DNA from: Phenylobacterium sp.
GTDB lineage: Bacteria; Pseudomonadota; Alphaproteobacteria; Caulobacterales; Caulobacteraceae
Length of the DNA stretch: 5,690 bases
Direction: 5' to 3'
Assembly: GCA_028290925.1 (NCBI GenBank)
Contig: JAQGIX010000376.1
Location: forward strand, 1-5,690
The notes beneath the pieces were generated by a model. That model saw only the letters and a list, made by a program, of their open reading frames with translations. It searched no databases and was not told where the DNA came from. How positions within the stretch are numbered: the stretch's first letter is position 1; every line of letters begins with the position of its first letter. Both the position numbers and the translations under genes were made by a program. This document shows positions 1 through 5,316 of this stretch, piece by piece.

Positions 1-451
1 CGGCCCCGCCGGCGAAGTGGCCGCCGCCACCTCCGAAGCCGGTTCCGCCGCCGCCTCCGGGTCCGCCGCCCATGTGGCCAGGCCCGCCGCCGAATTGGGA
101 GACGCCGCCCATTCCGCCGCCGACGTGGCCGCCGGTCGCTCCGAAGTGAGCGCCGCCTGGCCCGTGATGGTCGCCGCCCCGGCTATAACCGCCGCGCCAG
201 CCGTTCCAACCGCGCGGACCGCCCCAACCGAGGCCGTCGCGCCACGCGTAGCCGCACCAGTACCAGCCCGGCCCGCTCCACGCGGAGTCGTACCAGCAGT
301 AGTGTCGGCCGCCGAACAGGTAGGGCTGGAAGCTGGCCTGGGCGAGCACCGCGTCTTGCGGCCCGATCGGAGCCGCCAGCGCCGGGCGTTCAGCCGACAG
401 GCTGACCACGAGCGTTGTCGCGAACGCGAGCCCAAGGAATGATTGTTTCAT
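1..451 (-). CDS. Secreted glycine-rich protein, C-terminus cut off by the window edge
   Basis: The minus-strand frame is open for 150 codons from an ATG at 451 down to the left edge without a stop, so the gene is partial. The product starts with a Sec-type signal peptide (Lys2, hydrophobic residues about 4-20, then PALAA with likely cleavage near residue 27). Residues 50-80 are rich in Tyr, Trp and Gly and hold two cysteines (C52 in HYCWY and C66 in WYWCGY), which could form a disulfide. From about residue 97 onward the protein is a glycine-rich tail with scattered His, Phe and Met. Proteins of this make-up are common, uncharacterised exported proteins in Alphaproteobacteria, so I assign no function. 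The start is uncertain. The ATG at 451 gives a normal short signal peptide but has no clear ribosome site. In-frame ATGs at 514 (AAGGAA at 521-526, 6-base gap) and 529 (GAGG at 536-539) have good sites and would add 21 or 26 residues. Confidence 0.72.
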   Translation of the reverse strand, partial: MKQSFLGLAFATTLVVSLSAERPALAAPIGPQDAVLAQASFQPYLFGGRHYCWYDSAWSGPGWYWCGYAWRDGLGWGGPRGWNGWRGGYSRGGDHHGPGGAHFGATGGHVGGGMGGVSQFGGGPGHMGGGPGGGGGTGFGGGGGHFAGGA

Positions 452-520
452 CCGCTGCCGGCCGGCGTCGGCCGGGTCGCCGAATGTTGCGATGACGGTG
501 TCGGCGGCTGCCATGGGACG

Positions 521-526
521 TTCCTT
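521..526 (-). promoter_or_regulatory. Ribosome binding site for an alternative upstream start of the glycine-rich protein
   Basis: Read on the minus strand this is AAGGAA, 6 bases before an in-frame ATG at 514. If used, the secreted protein would carry a 21-residue extension (starting MAAADTVIATF) before the Lys-initiated signal peptide. It competes with the ATG at 451, which lacks such a site. A second candidate, GAGG at 536-539, precedes an ATG at 529 in the same frame. Confidence 0.4.
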
Positions 527-529
527 CAT

Positions 530-794
530 ATTGCGCCTCGGAAGGAGCGGCCGGCCCGCGGGACTGGGGTCACGGGCCGACCGCGCCGCGGCCGCCGAGA
601 ATGCCGACGGGCCGCAGGCGAACCCCACCGGAGGAGGAGGCGGGTTCGTCCCAAGCATCTCGCGGCTTTGCGGCAAGGTCCTTGGCCGCGGCCTGAATAG
701 TCGTGAGATGGTCTGAGCGGGGCCTGGCGCCGGTGAGCCTGTGGCATGTAAGCTGCGTTAGCGCTCCGGGACCCGCAACCGAACTGAGCCCAGC
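530..794. other. Divergent intergenic region between the glycine-rich protein gene and fdhD
   Basis: The frames open here on both strands give Arg/Pro-rich or otherwise unconvincing proteins, and I recognise no gene. It should hold the promoters of both flanking genes, but I cannot assign convincing -35/-10 boxes. One perfect 7-bp inverted repeat is visible (CGGCCCG at 552-558, CGGGCCG at 573-579), which may be chance at this base composition. A purine run (GGAGGAGGAGG, about 630-640) looks like a ribosome site but no start codon follows at a suitable distance. I considered a molybdenum-cofactor riboswitch because of the neighbouring genes, but could not assemble one. Confidence 0.5.
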
Positions 795-1619
795 ATGACC
801 CCTCGCCAGATCCATCCGGGTTCATCCGTTTCCGTCAGCCGCTCGGCGGCTGTTTGGCGTATGGGCCGACACGGTGCGACGCAGGATCACCGCGAGGTGC
901 CGGAGGAGACCCCCGTCGCGCTGGTGCATGACGGCTCGACCACGGCCGTGATGATGGCCACGCCAGCGGACATCGAAGACCTGGCCGTCGGCTTCAGCCT
1001 GACCGAAGGGATCGTTGCCAGGGTCTCGGACATCGAAGGGCTCGAGGTCGTCGAGAGCGAGCTTGGGATCGAGGCGCGCATGTGGCTCTCGCGGCCTCGC
1101 GCCGAGACGCTCGCCAGCCGGCGGCGCTATCTCGCGGGTCCGACCGGGTGCGGGCTCTGCGGCATCGACAGCCTGGGCGAAGCGATGCGCCCCACCCCCA
1201 AGGTCGCCGAGGGCCTCCGCATCTCGCCGGTCGACATCGGCGCGGCGCTCGAGGCGCTGCCGGAGCGCCAGACGCTTGGCGCCGCGACGCGGGCGGTGCA
1301 TGCGGCGGCTTGGTGGGCGATGTCCGGCGGGTTCACCTGCCTGCGGGAGGACGTCGGCCGTCACAATGCGTTGGACAAGCTGGTCGGCGCGCTGGCGGCC
1401 TCGGACCAGCCTCGGCCGGACGGCGCGCTGTTCCTGACCAGCCGCATCTCGGTGGAGATGGTGCAGAAGGCCTCGGTCATGGGCGCACAGGTGCTTGTCG
1501 CGGTCTCCGCGCCGACCGCCCTGGCGATCCGGGCGGCGGAGCAGGCGGCAATCACGCTGGTCGGCGTCGCCAGGCGCGACGGGTTCGAGGTCTTCACGCG
1601 GCCGGATCGGGTCGCCTGA
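795..1619 (+). CDS. fdhD: FdhD, sulfurtransferase for formate dehydrogenase activation
   Basis: The 274-residue product is a full-length FdhD-family protein. In the family's studied member (E. coli), FdhD takes sulfur from the cysteine desulfurase IscS and delivers it to the bis-MGD molybdenum cofactor, which formate dehydrogenase needs for activity; it acts in the cytoplasm. Visible marks are the redox-active CxxC (C119 and C122 in TGCGLCG), the signature REDVGRHNALDKL at 184-196, the TSRIS segment at 215-219 followed by EMVQKA, and the C-terminal SAPTALAI at 238-245 followed by ITLVGVARRDGF. The ATG at 795 is the first possible in-frame ATG, since a TAG lies in frame at 759-761; a weak GAG at 786-788 precedes it. 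Met23 is a less likely start. The gene converges with mobA, leaving only 15 bases between the stop codons. MobA makes the cofactor that FdhD sulfurates, and fdhE lies at the right end of the window, so the context supports the call. Confidence 0.96.
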   Translation: MTPRQIHPGSSVSVSRSAAVWRMGRHGATQDHREVPEETPVALVHDGSTTAVMMATPADIEDLAVGFSLTEGIVARVSDIEGLEVVESELGIEARMWLSRPRAETLASRRRYLAGPTGCGLCGIDSLGEAMRPTPKVAEGLRISPVDIGAALEALPERQTLGAATRAVHAAAWWAMSGGFTCLREDVGRHNALDKLVGALAASDQPRPDGALFLTSRISVEMVQKASVMGAQVLVAVSAPTALAIRAAEQAAITLVGVARRDGFEVFTRPDRVA

Positions 1620-1638
1620 CGCGCTGGGGCGCCGTCAG
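1616..1638. terminator. Hairpin shared by the convergent fdhD and mobA 3' ends
   Basis: CTGACG at 1616-1621 pairs perfectly with CGTCAG at 1633-1638. The stem can continue with CGC (1622-1624) against GCG (1629-1631) around a 4-base loop, with one bulged C at 1632. The fdhD stop codon lies in the left arm and the mobA stop codon in the right arm, so one symmetrical element could end both transcripts. There is no T-run on either side, so it is not a classical intrinsic terminator; it may instead stabilise 3' ends or assist Rho-dependent termination. Confidence 0.4.
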
Positions 1639-2180
1639 CCAGGGGTGTCCGGGTCGGTCAGCAGTCGCCGGCGCTCTTCCGGCGTATTGGCGCCCTTGAG
1701 CCTCGGCTTCGCCTGGTCGCTGCACGGCAGGACGCCTAGCCCCGCGGCCTGCACGAGCCGCTTCAGCGGCCATTGCGCCTCCGCTGCGGCGGGAACCGCG
1801 GCGAGATCGATCACCATCGGCAGCGGCAGGCCCTCGTAGGCGGCGCCCGGACCGCGGGCCGCCAGCAGCGGCCGGAGATCGGACGCCATGACCGTCGGGG
1901 CGTCGACGGCCAGGATCAGGGCCCGCCCATAGCGCGCGGCCCGCAACCGTAGCGCCGCGGCGAGGATGCCGCCGCAGGGACCCGCTCCCGGATTCGCGTC
2001 GAGCACGGCGGGCAGTCCGTGGTCGGCGCCCGCGGTCAGCACCATCTGGATTCCGAGATCGTGCGAGAGGGCCACGAGGCGGTCGATTGCGGAGACGCCA
2101 TTCCAATCGAGGCGCGCCTTGTCCTGCCCCATCCGCGACGAGGATCCACCGCACAGGATGACCGTGGCTGAGCGACGCAA
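1635..2180 (-). CDS. mobA: MobA, molybdenum cofactor guanylyltransferase
   Basis: The 181-residue product belongs to the MobA nucleotidyltransferase family. MobA joins GMP from GTP to molybdopterin, giving the bis-MGD cofactor used by formate dehydrogenases and other DMSO-reductase-family enzymes. The N-terminal nucleotide-binding signature is clear: LCGGSSSRMGQDK at residues 9-21. It is followed by a glycine-rich PGAGPCGGILAA stretch at 64-75, a VDAP motif at 92-95 matching the metal-binding Asp of the usual DMP, and NTPEE at 165-169, near the C-terminus as in the family. It is slightly shorter than E. coli MobA (194 residues). The start is TTG at 2180: an in-frame TGA lies 15 bases upstream, no ATG or GTG lies between, and GGGAG precedes the TTG at 7 bases. 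It is divergent from the oxalate decarboxylase gene and convergent with fdhD. A MobA-like transferase of other specificity is possible but less likely beside fdhD and fdhE. Confidence 0.9.
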   Translation of the reverse strand: MRRSATVILCGGSSSRMGQDKARLDWNGVSAIDRLVALSHDLGIQMVLTAGADHGLPAVLDANPGAGPCGGILAAALRLRAARYGRALILAVDAPTVMASDLRPLLAARGPGAAYEGLPLPMVIDLAAVPAAAEAQWPLKRLVQAAGLGVLPCSDQAKPRLKGANTPEERRRLLTDPDTPG

Positions 2181-2187
2181 GGCTCGT

Positions 2188-2192
2188 CTCCC
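2188..2192 (-). promoter_or_regulatory. Ribosome binding site fixing the TTG start of mobA
   Basis: GGGAG on the minus strand lies 7 bases before the TTG at 2180. An ATG at 2209-2207 is in another frame, and the mobA frame is closed by a TGA just upstream, so this site and the TTG define the start. Confidence 0.65.
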
Positions 2193-2207
2193 GCTTCAGG
2201 TCGCGCA

Positions 2208-2235
2208 TTGCGGACCGAGACGCCCTGGTCCGCAA
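2208..2235. promoter_or_regulatory. Perfect 9-bp inverted repeat upstream of mobA, candidate operator
   Basis: TTGCGGACC at 2208-2216 is matched exactly by GGTCCGCAA at 2227-2235, with a 10-base spacer. The arm centres are 19 bp apart, close to two helical turns, which suits a dimeric DNA-binding protein. It sits 28 bases upstream of the mobA start and about 160 bases before the oxalate decarboxylase start, so it could control either gene. As RNA it could also form a hairpin in the mobA leader. The binding protein is unknown. Confidence 0.45.
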
Positions 2236-2294
2236 GGCCGAAGTCGCGTTCGGCAAATCTGCTGGCGGCGCTTGCCGGGCACGGCAAACTTTCG

Positions 2295-2318
2295 CTCAGA
2301 AGTACTCACGATTACTCA
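2295..2318. promoter_or_regulatory. Three CTCA repeats at exact 10-bp spacing, two extended to TACTCA
   Basis: CTCA occurs at 2295-2298, 2305-2308 and 2315-2318. The second and third copies are parts of TACTCA (2303-2308 and 2313-2318). The 10-bp period puts all three on the same face of the helix. The stretch is visibly less GC-rich than its surroundings and lies 77-100 bases before the oxalate decarboxylase start, where an activator site or promoter is expected. The function is inferred from position only. Confidence 0.35.
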
Positions 2319-2394
2319 GCGCCTCGCCAAGGATTTCCACCTCGAAGATCAATACCTGCTGAGGCGCGGGCGACCGCCACAACTGGAGACCGGC

Positions 2395-3651
2395 ATGCGC
2401 GAATTTTCCCGTCGCAACATCCTGGCGGCCACGACGGTCGTGGGCGTGACAACGGCGATCTCCGCTGCAGCGAGCGCCGCGCAATTGGGCAATCCGGACC
2501 GGCCGCCCGAAGGCGCCGCCAATGTGGCCAACCCGAAGGCGCTCGCCGAGCCGGGCCCCCAGAACCCCAACCTGGCCCGCCAGCTGCCCTCGGCCGGCAG
2601 TCCGCCGCCCACCGACGTGAACGGCATGCCGATGTTCTGGTCCTCGTTCAACATAATGCACAAGCGCATCCAGGACGGCGGATGGGCGCGGCAGGTCACC
2701 CAGTCGGATTTTCAGATTTCCGAGGATGTCTCGGGCGTCAACATGCGGCTGGGGCCGGGTGGCGTGCGCGAGCTGCACTGGCACCAGCAGGCCGAGTGGG
2801 CGGTGATGACCGACGGCAAGTGTCGCCTCACCGTGCTGGATGGCGATGGCCGCGCCGCCGTGCGGGACGTGAATGCGGGCGATCTCTGGTATTTTCCCGC
2901 CGGACTCCCGCATTCGCTGCAGGGCCTGGGACCGAGCGGGGCCGAGTTCGCCCTGGTGTTCGATAACGGCCGGGCGTCCGAATACAACACCCTGCTGTTG
3001 ACGGACTGGGTCGCCCACACCCCACCCAAGGTCCTGGCGGAGAACTTCAATCTTCCGGTCAGCGCCTTCCAGCCCATTCCGGTGGACGATCGGTGGATCT
3101 ATCAGGGCTCCGAGCCGCCGCCCCTGGCCCAGGTCCAGCGCGAGGTCGCCTCGTCGCTCGGCCCGTCGGATATCGAGTTCACCTTCTCGCCCAGCGCCAT
3201 GGCGCCGACCCGGCAGACGCGCAGCGGATCGGTGAAGATCGTCGACACCCGGAACTTCCCGGTATCCGCCACCATCGCGGCGGCCATTGTCACCATCAAG
3301 CCGGGCGGCCTGCGGGAGCTGCACTGGCATCCCAACGCCGACGAGTGGCAATATTGGGTACAGGGGACCGGCCGCATGACCGTGTTCAACACCGGCCCCG
3401 CCGCGATGACCCTCGACTTCCACGCCGGTGACGTCGGCTACGTGAAGAAGAGCCTCGGCCACTACATTGAGAACACCGGCTCCACGGACGTCGTCATGGT
3501 GGAGACCTTCAAGTCCGACCGGTTCGCGGAAGTCTCGCTGGCGCAATGGCTGGCCTGTTCGCCCCGGCAGATGGTGGCCGAGACCCTGAAGATGGATCCG
3601 CGCCTCATCGAACAGATATCCAAGAGCCGGCCGGACATCGTCCCCGCCTAG
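2395..3651 (+). CDS. oxdC: Tat-exported bicupin oxalate decarboxylase
   Basis: The 418-residue product matches the bicupin oxalate decarboxylases, Mn-dependent enzymes that split oxalate into formate and CO2. Residues 5-10 (SRRNIL) form a twin-arginine motif, followed by a hydrophobic run and an ASA-A cleavage site near residue 28, so the folded, metal-loaded enzyme should go to the periplasm. Cupin 1 has the metal ligands H128, H130, E134 and H173 in RELHWHQQAEW and FPAGLPHS. Cupin 2 has H310, H312, E317 and H356 in RELHWHPNADEW and LGHYIEN. The arginines before each motif (R125, R307) are kept. The active-site lid, SENS in Bacillus subtilis OxdC, reads SEYN (195-198), retaining the catalytic glutamate as E196. 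The ATG at 2395 is chosen because GGAG precedes it by 6 bases and it begins the Tat signal; the frame is open further upstream but without protein-like sequence. The Nramp-related gene follows 74 bases later. A related bicupin with another substrate cannot be excluded. Confidence 0.92.
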   Translation: MREFSRRNILAATTVVGVTTAISAAASAAQLGNPDRPPEGAANVANPKALAEPGPQNPNLARQLPSAGSPPPTDVNGMPMFWSSFNIMHKRIQDGGWARQVTQSDFQISEDVSGVNMRLGPGGVRELHWHQQAEWAVMTDGKCRLTVLDGDGRAAVRDVNAGDLWYFPAGLPHSLQGLGPSGAEFALVFDNGRASEYNTLLLTDWVAHTPPKVLAENFNLPVSAFQPIPVDDRWIYQGSEPPPLAQVQREVASSLGPSDIEFTFSPSAMAPTRQTRSGSVKIVDTRNFPVSATIAAAIVTIKPGGLRELHWHPNADEWQYWVQGTGRMTVFNTGPAAMTLDFHAGDVGYVKKSLGHYIENTGSTDVVMVETFKSDRFAEVSLAQWLACSPRQMVAETLKMDPRLIEQISKSRPDIVPA

Positions 3652-3664
3652 AAACGGAGCTCCA

Positions 3665-3697
3665 GCGCGCCCCGATCCGAACGGCGTCGGGGAGCGC
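3665..3697 (+). promoter_or_regulatory. Hairpin between the oxalate decarboxylase and transporter genes
   Basis: CCCCGA at 3670-3675 pairs with TCGGGG at 3687-3692, and outside one G/A mismatch GCGC (3665-3668) pairs with GCGC (3694-3697), leaving an 11-base loop. It begins 14 bases after the oxdC stop and ends 28 bases before the next start. No T-run follows, so partial termination, mRNA end protection or differential expression within the operon are all possible. A short palindrome, GGAGCTCC, lies just upstream at 3656-3663. Confidence 0.35.
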
Positions 3698-3725
3698 GTA
3701 ACCTCAGCAACGCAGGGTCCCGAAC

Positions 3726-5087
3726 ATGCCGCCGCTCTCCGATGTCGTCTTCGCCGAAGCACAGGGGAATCTGTGCGGCGCCGCCTCGCTCAGCGGCAGC
3801 CGCTTCGCGCCCCGGCGGCCGATCCGTCTTCGTCTGCCGGCGGTCGCCGCCCTGGTGGTGGGTCCGGGCGCCTTGGCGATGCTGGGGGAGAACGACGGGC
3901 CGAGCATGCTGTCCTATGCGACCAGCGGCGCCACCTATGGCCTGGGCTTCCTGTTGCCGTTCATCATCCTGACGTTCGCAGCCGCGTACGTGGTCCAGGA
4001 GATGGCCATGCGGCTGGGCGCAGTGACCGGGCGGGGTTACGGCGAGCTGATCTTCCAAAGATTTGGCCGTGTCTGGGGCTGGGCCTCGGCGGGCGACCTG
4101 GCCTTCACCAACCTCATCACGCTGATCACCGAGGTCATCGCCATCCGCCTTGGCATGGGCTTCTTCGGGGTCCCGCCCTGGGCGGCGGTGGCCAGCGCCG
4201 TCCTGCTCGTGGGGATCGGATCGTGGGGCGGTCGCTACTCGCGCTGGGAGCGGCTCGCCGCGGGCCTGGCCATCTTCAACCTGCTGTTCGTCGCGGTGGC
4301 GATCTTCGCGCGCCCCTCCGCCAGGGAGGTCGTGAACTCCATAGCCAGCTGGGGCCCGCTGCCGAAAACCACTGTCCAGGCGTTCCTGTTGATCCTGGCC
4401 TCCAACATCGGCGCCACGGTCACCCCCTGGATGCTGTTCTTTCAGCAGAGCGCCTCGGTGGACAAGGGCATGACGCCGAGGGACATCGGACGCGGCCGCC
4501 GGAACACGGCGATCGGGGCGGTCGTCGCCGCGATGACGGGATGCGCCGCCTTGGTGGCGGCCACGCCGCTGTTCAGCCATCACATCGAAATGTCCCACTA
4601 CCAGGGCGGCGCAGGCTTTGCGGAGGCCCTGCGCCCGATCATCGGCGCGCCAGGCGCGGCGCTGTTCGCCCTGGGACTCGTCGAGGCCGGAGCGGTCGCC
4701 ATGCTGACCATCTCCGCCAGCAGCGCCTATTCGATTGCGGAGATGATCTCCGGCGCGGCCAGGAGCTTCAACGCCTCGGTGGCCCAGGCGCCGTTGTTCC
4801 ACACGACGAATATCGGCATCGCGATCCTGGCGGGAATGGTCGTCCTGATCCCCGGCGCGCCCCTCCTGACCCTTTCGCTCAACGCAAACCTGCTGGCGAC
4901 CATCCTGATGCCAGCCTCGCTGGTTTTCCTCCTGATGCTGAGCAGCGACCGGCAGGTCATGGGCGCGCACGCCAACAGCCGGACCGCCACGGTGCTGGGG
5001 ATCGCGATCGCCGTGCTGGTCGCGCTGGCCGGCTCCGCCTACGCGGCCGTGGGATTCCTCGGCGCCTTTGGAATTCACCCCTTCTAG
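3726..5087 (+). CDS. Nramp-related (SLC11-like) divalent metal transporter
   Basis: The 453-residue product is a polytopic inner-membrane protein of the Nramp superfamily, with about 11 hydrophobic segments after a roughly 35-residue cytoplasmic N-terminus. Family marks include GPGALAM at the start of helix 1 (46-52), QEMAMRLGAVTGRGYGELI (91-109) after helix 2, which is close to the Nramp consensus, and TPWMLFFQQSASVDKG (233-248) in helix 6. The classical metal-site motifs are not present: DPGN in helix 1 is replaced by ENDGPS (55-60) and MPHN in helix 6 by ATVTPWM (230-236). This places it in the Nramp-related branch annotated broadly as divalent metal transporters, some of which (NRMT type) carry magnesium. 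AGGG precedes the ATG at 3726 by 8 bases. Its position behind a Mn-dependent oxalate decarboxylase suggests that it supplies manganese, but the substrate is inferred from context only. Confidence 0.85.
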   Translation: MPPLSDVVFAEAQGNLCGAASLSGSRFAPRRPIRLRLPAVAALVVGPGALAMLGENDGPSMLSYATSGATYGLGFLLPFIILTFAAAYVVQEMAMRLGAVTGRGYGELIFQRFGRVWGWASAGDLAFTNLITLITEVIAIRLGMGFFGVPPWAAVASAVLLVGIGSWGGRYSRWERLAAGLAIFNLLFVAVAIFARPSAREVVNSIASWGPLPKTTVQAFLLILASNIGATVTPWMLFFQQSASVDKGMTPRDIGRGRRNTAIGAVVAAMTGCAALVAATPLFSHHIEMSHYQGGAGFAEALRPIIGAPGAALFALGLVEAGAVAMLTISASSAYSIAEMISGAARSFNASVAQAPLFHTTNIGIAILAGMVVLIPGAPLLTLSLNANLLATILMPASLVFLLMLSSDRQVMGAHANSRTATVLGIAIAVLVALAGSAYAAVGFLGAFGIHPF

Positions 5088-5090
5088 GAG
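5086..5090 (+). promoter_or_regulatory. Ribosome binding site for the 57-residue gene
   Basis: AGGAG overlaps the last two bases of the transporter stop codon (TAG, 5085-5087) and lies 8 bases before the ATG at 5099. This tight coupling is the main evidence that the short downstream frame is translated. Confidence 0.6.
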
Positions 5091-5098
5091 ACCTCGCC

Positions 5099-5272
5099 AT
5101 GATCGACGCCAATCATCATCCTGATCGAGCGGCCCGGGCGCTATCCGCCTCGACCGCGTTTCCGCCGATGCAGTTGAGCCGCGGCGCGCAGGCGGCCCTG
5201 GTGGGCCTTCGCCTGTTCACCGGCCTGACCACCGCCATGGCGATCTTCACGATCCTGCACCAGACGTTCTAG
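5099..5272 (+). CDS. Small single-pass membrane protein, 57 residues
   Basis: ATG at 5099 to TAG at 5270-5272 encodes 57 residues. The first 28 are polar and contain His-His at 6-7; residues about 30-54 form one hydrophobic segment (ending in MAIFTILHQ), long enough to cross the membrane once, and only a few residues follow it. I recognise no family. It starts 11 bases after the transporter stop with a strong AGGAG site, so it is probably cotranscribed with and translated after the transporter gene. A tail-anchored partner or regulator of the transporter is a reasonable guess, as small proteins often accompany metal transporters, but nothing in the sequence proves it. The next gene, fdhE, converges 44 bases away, so this is the last gene of the plus-strand operon. 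Confidence 0.68.
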   Translation: MIDANHHPDRAARALSASTAFPPMQLSRGAQAALVGLRLFTGLTTAMAIFTILHQTF

Positions 5273-5276
5273 GCGC

Positions 5277-5310
5277 CGGTCGGCCCACCAGGACCGAGGC
5301 GGCCGATCCG
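5277..5310. terminator. Hairpin between convergent operon end and fdhE
   Basis: CGGTCGGCC at 5277-5285 can pair with GGCCGATCCG at 5301-5310 over nine base pairs with one bulged T at 5307 and a 15-base loop. It occupies most of the 44 bases between the two converging stop codons, so it could end transcription from both sides. There is no T-run, and at this GC content a chance hairpin is possible. Confidence 0.3.
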
Positions 5311-5316
5311 GGCGGC

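Noticed and set aside
17..442. A plus-strand Ala-rich open frame at the left end
   Set aside because: It is the antisense of the glycine-rich secreted protein (GGC read as GCC gives Ala); the minus-strand frame has a proper signal peptide and family-like motifs.
1..448. Short GGC/GGA repeats as a satellite or CRISPR-like array
   Set aside because: They are codon-level glycine repeats within a coding frame, with no fixed repeat length or spacers.
452..794. A molybdenum-cofactor riboswitch ahead of the fdh accessory genes
   Set aside because: I looked because of the neighbouring mobA and fdhD, but could not assemble the conserved stems; only GC-rich short repeats are seen.
526..825. Minus-strand open frames in the region upstream of fdhD
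   Set aside because: They are Arg/Pro-rich or featureless, overlap the fdhD start, and show no recognisable domain or ribosome site.
1594..2256. A 220-codon minus-strand frame overlapping mobA with an ATG at 2209 or further upstream
   Set aside because: The overlapping frame at 1635-2180 carries the MobA signatures; this one is Arg/Gly-rich and lacks any motif.
2263..2275. A sigma-54-like promoter (TGGC followed by TTGC)
   Set aside because: The GG and GC dinucleotides are 2 bases too close together for a working -24/-12 promoter.
1966..2394. Upstream in-frame starts that would lengthen the oxalate decarboxylase by up to 143 residues
   Set aside because: The extension would overlap mobA and read as non-protein-like sequence, and it would bury the Tat signal that begins at 2395 behind a good ribosome site.
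2296..3762. A 488-codon open frame on the minus strand opposite the oxalate decarboxylase gene
   Set aside because: It mirrors a confidently identified bicupin gene in antisense, and its composition (Arg/His/Gly-rich) is typical of a shadow frame.
3648..5078. A 476-codon open frame on the minus strand opposite the transporter gene
   Set aside because: It is the antisense of a high-GC coding region, is rich in Arg, Gly, His and Asp with no recognisable domain, and the plus strand clearly encodes an Nramp-family membrane protein.
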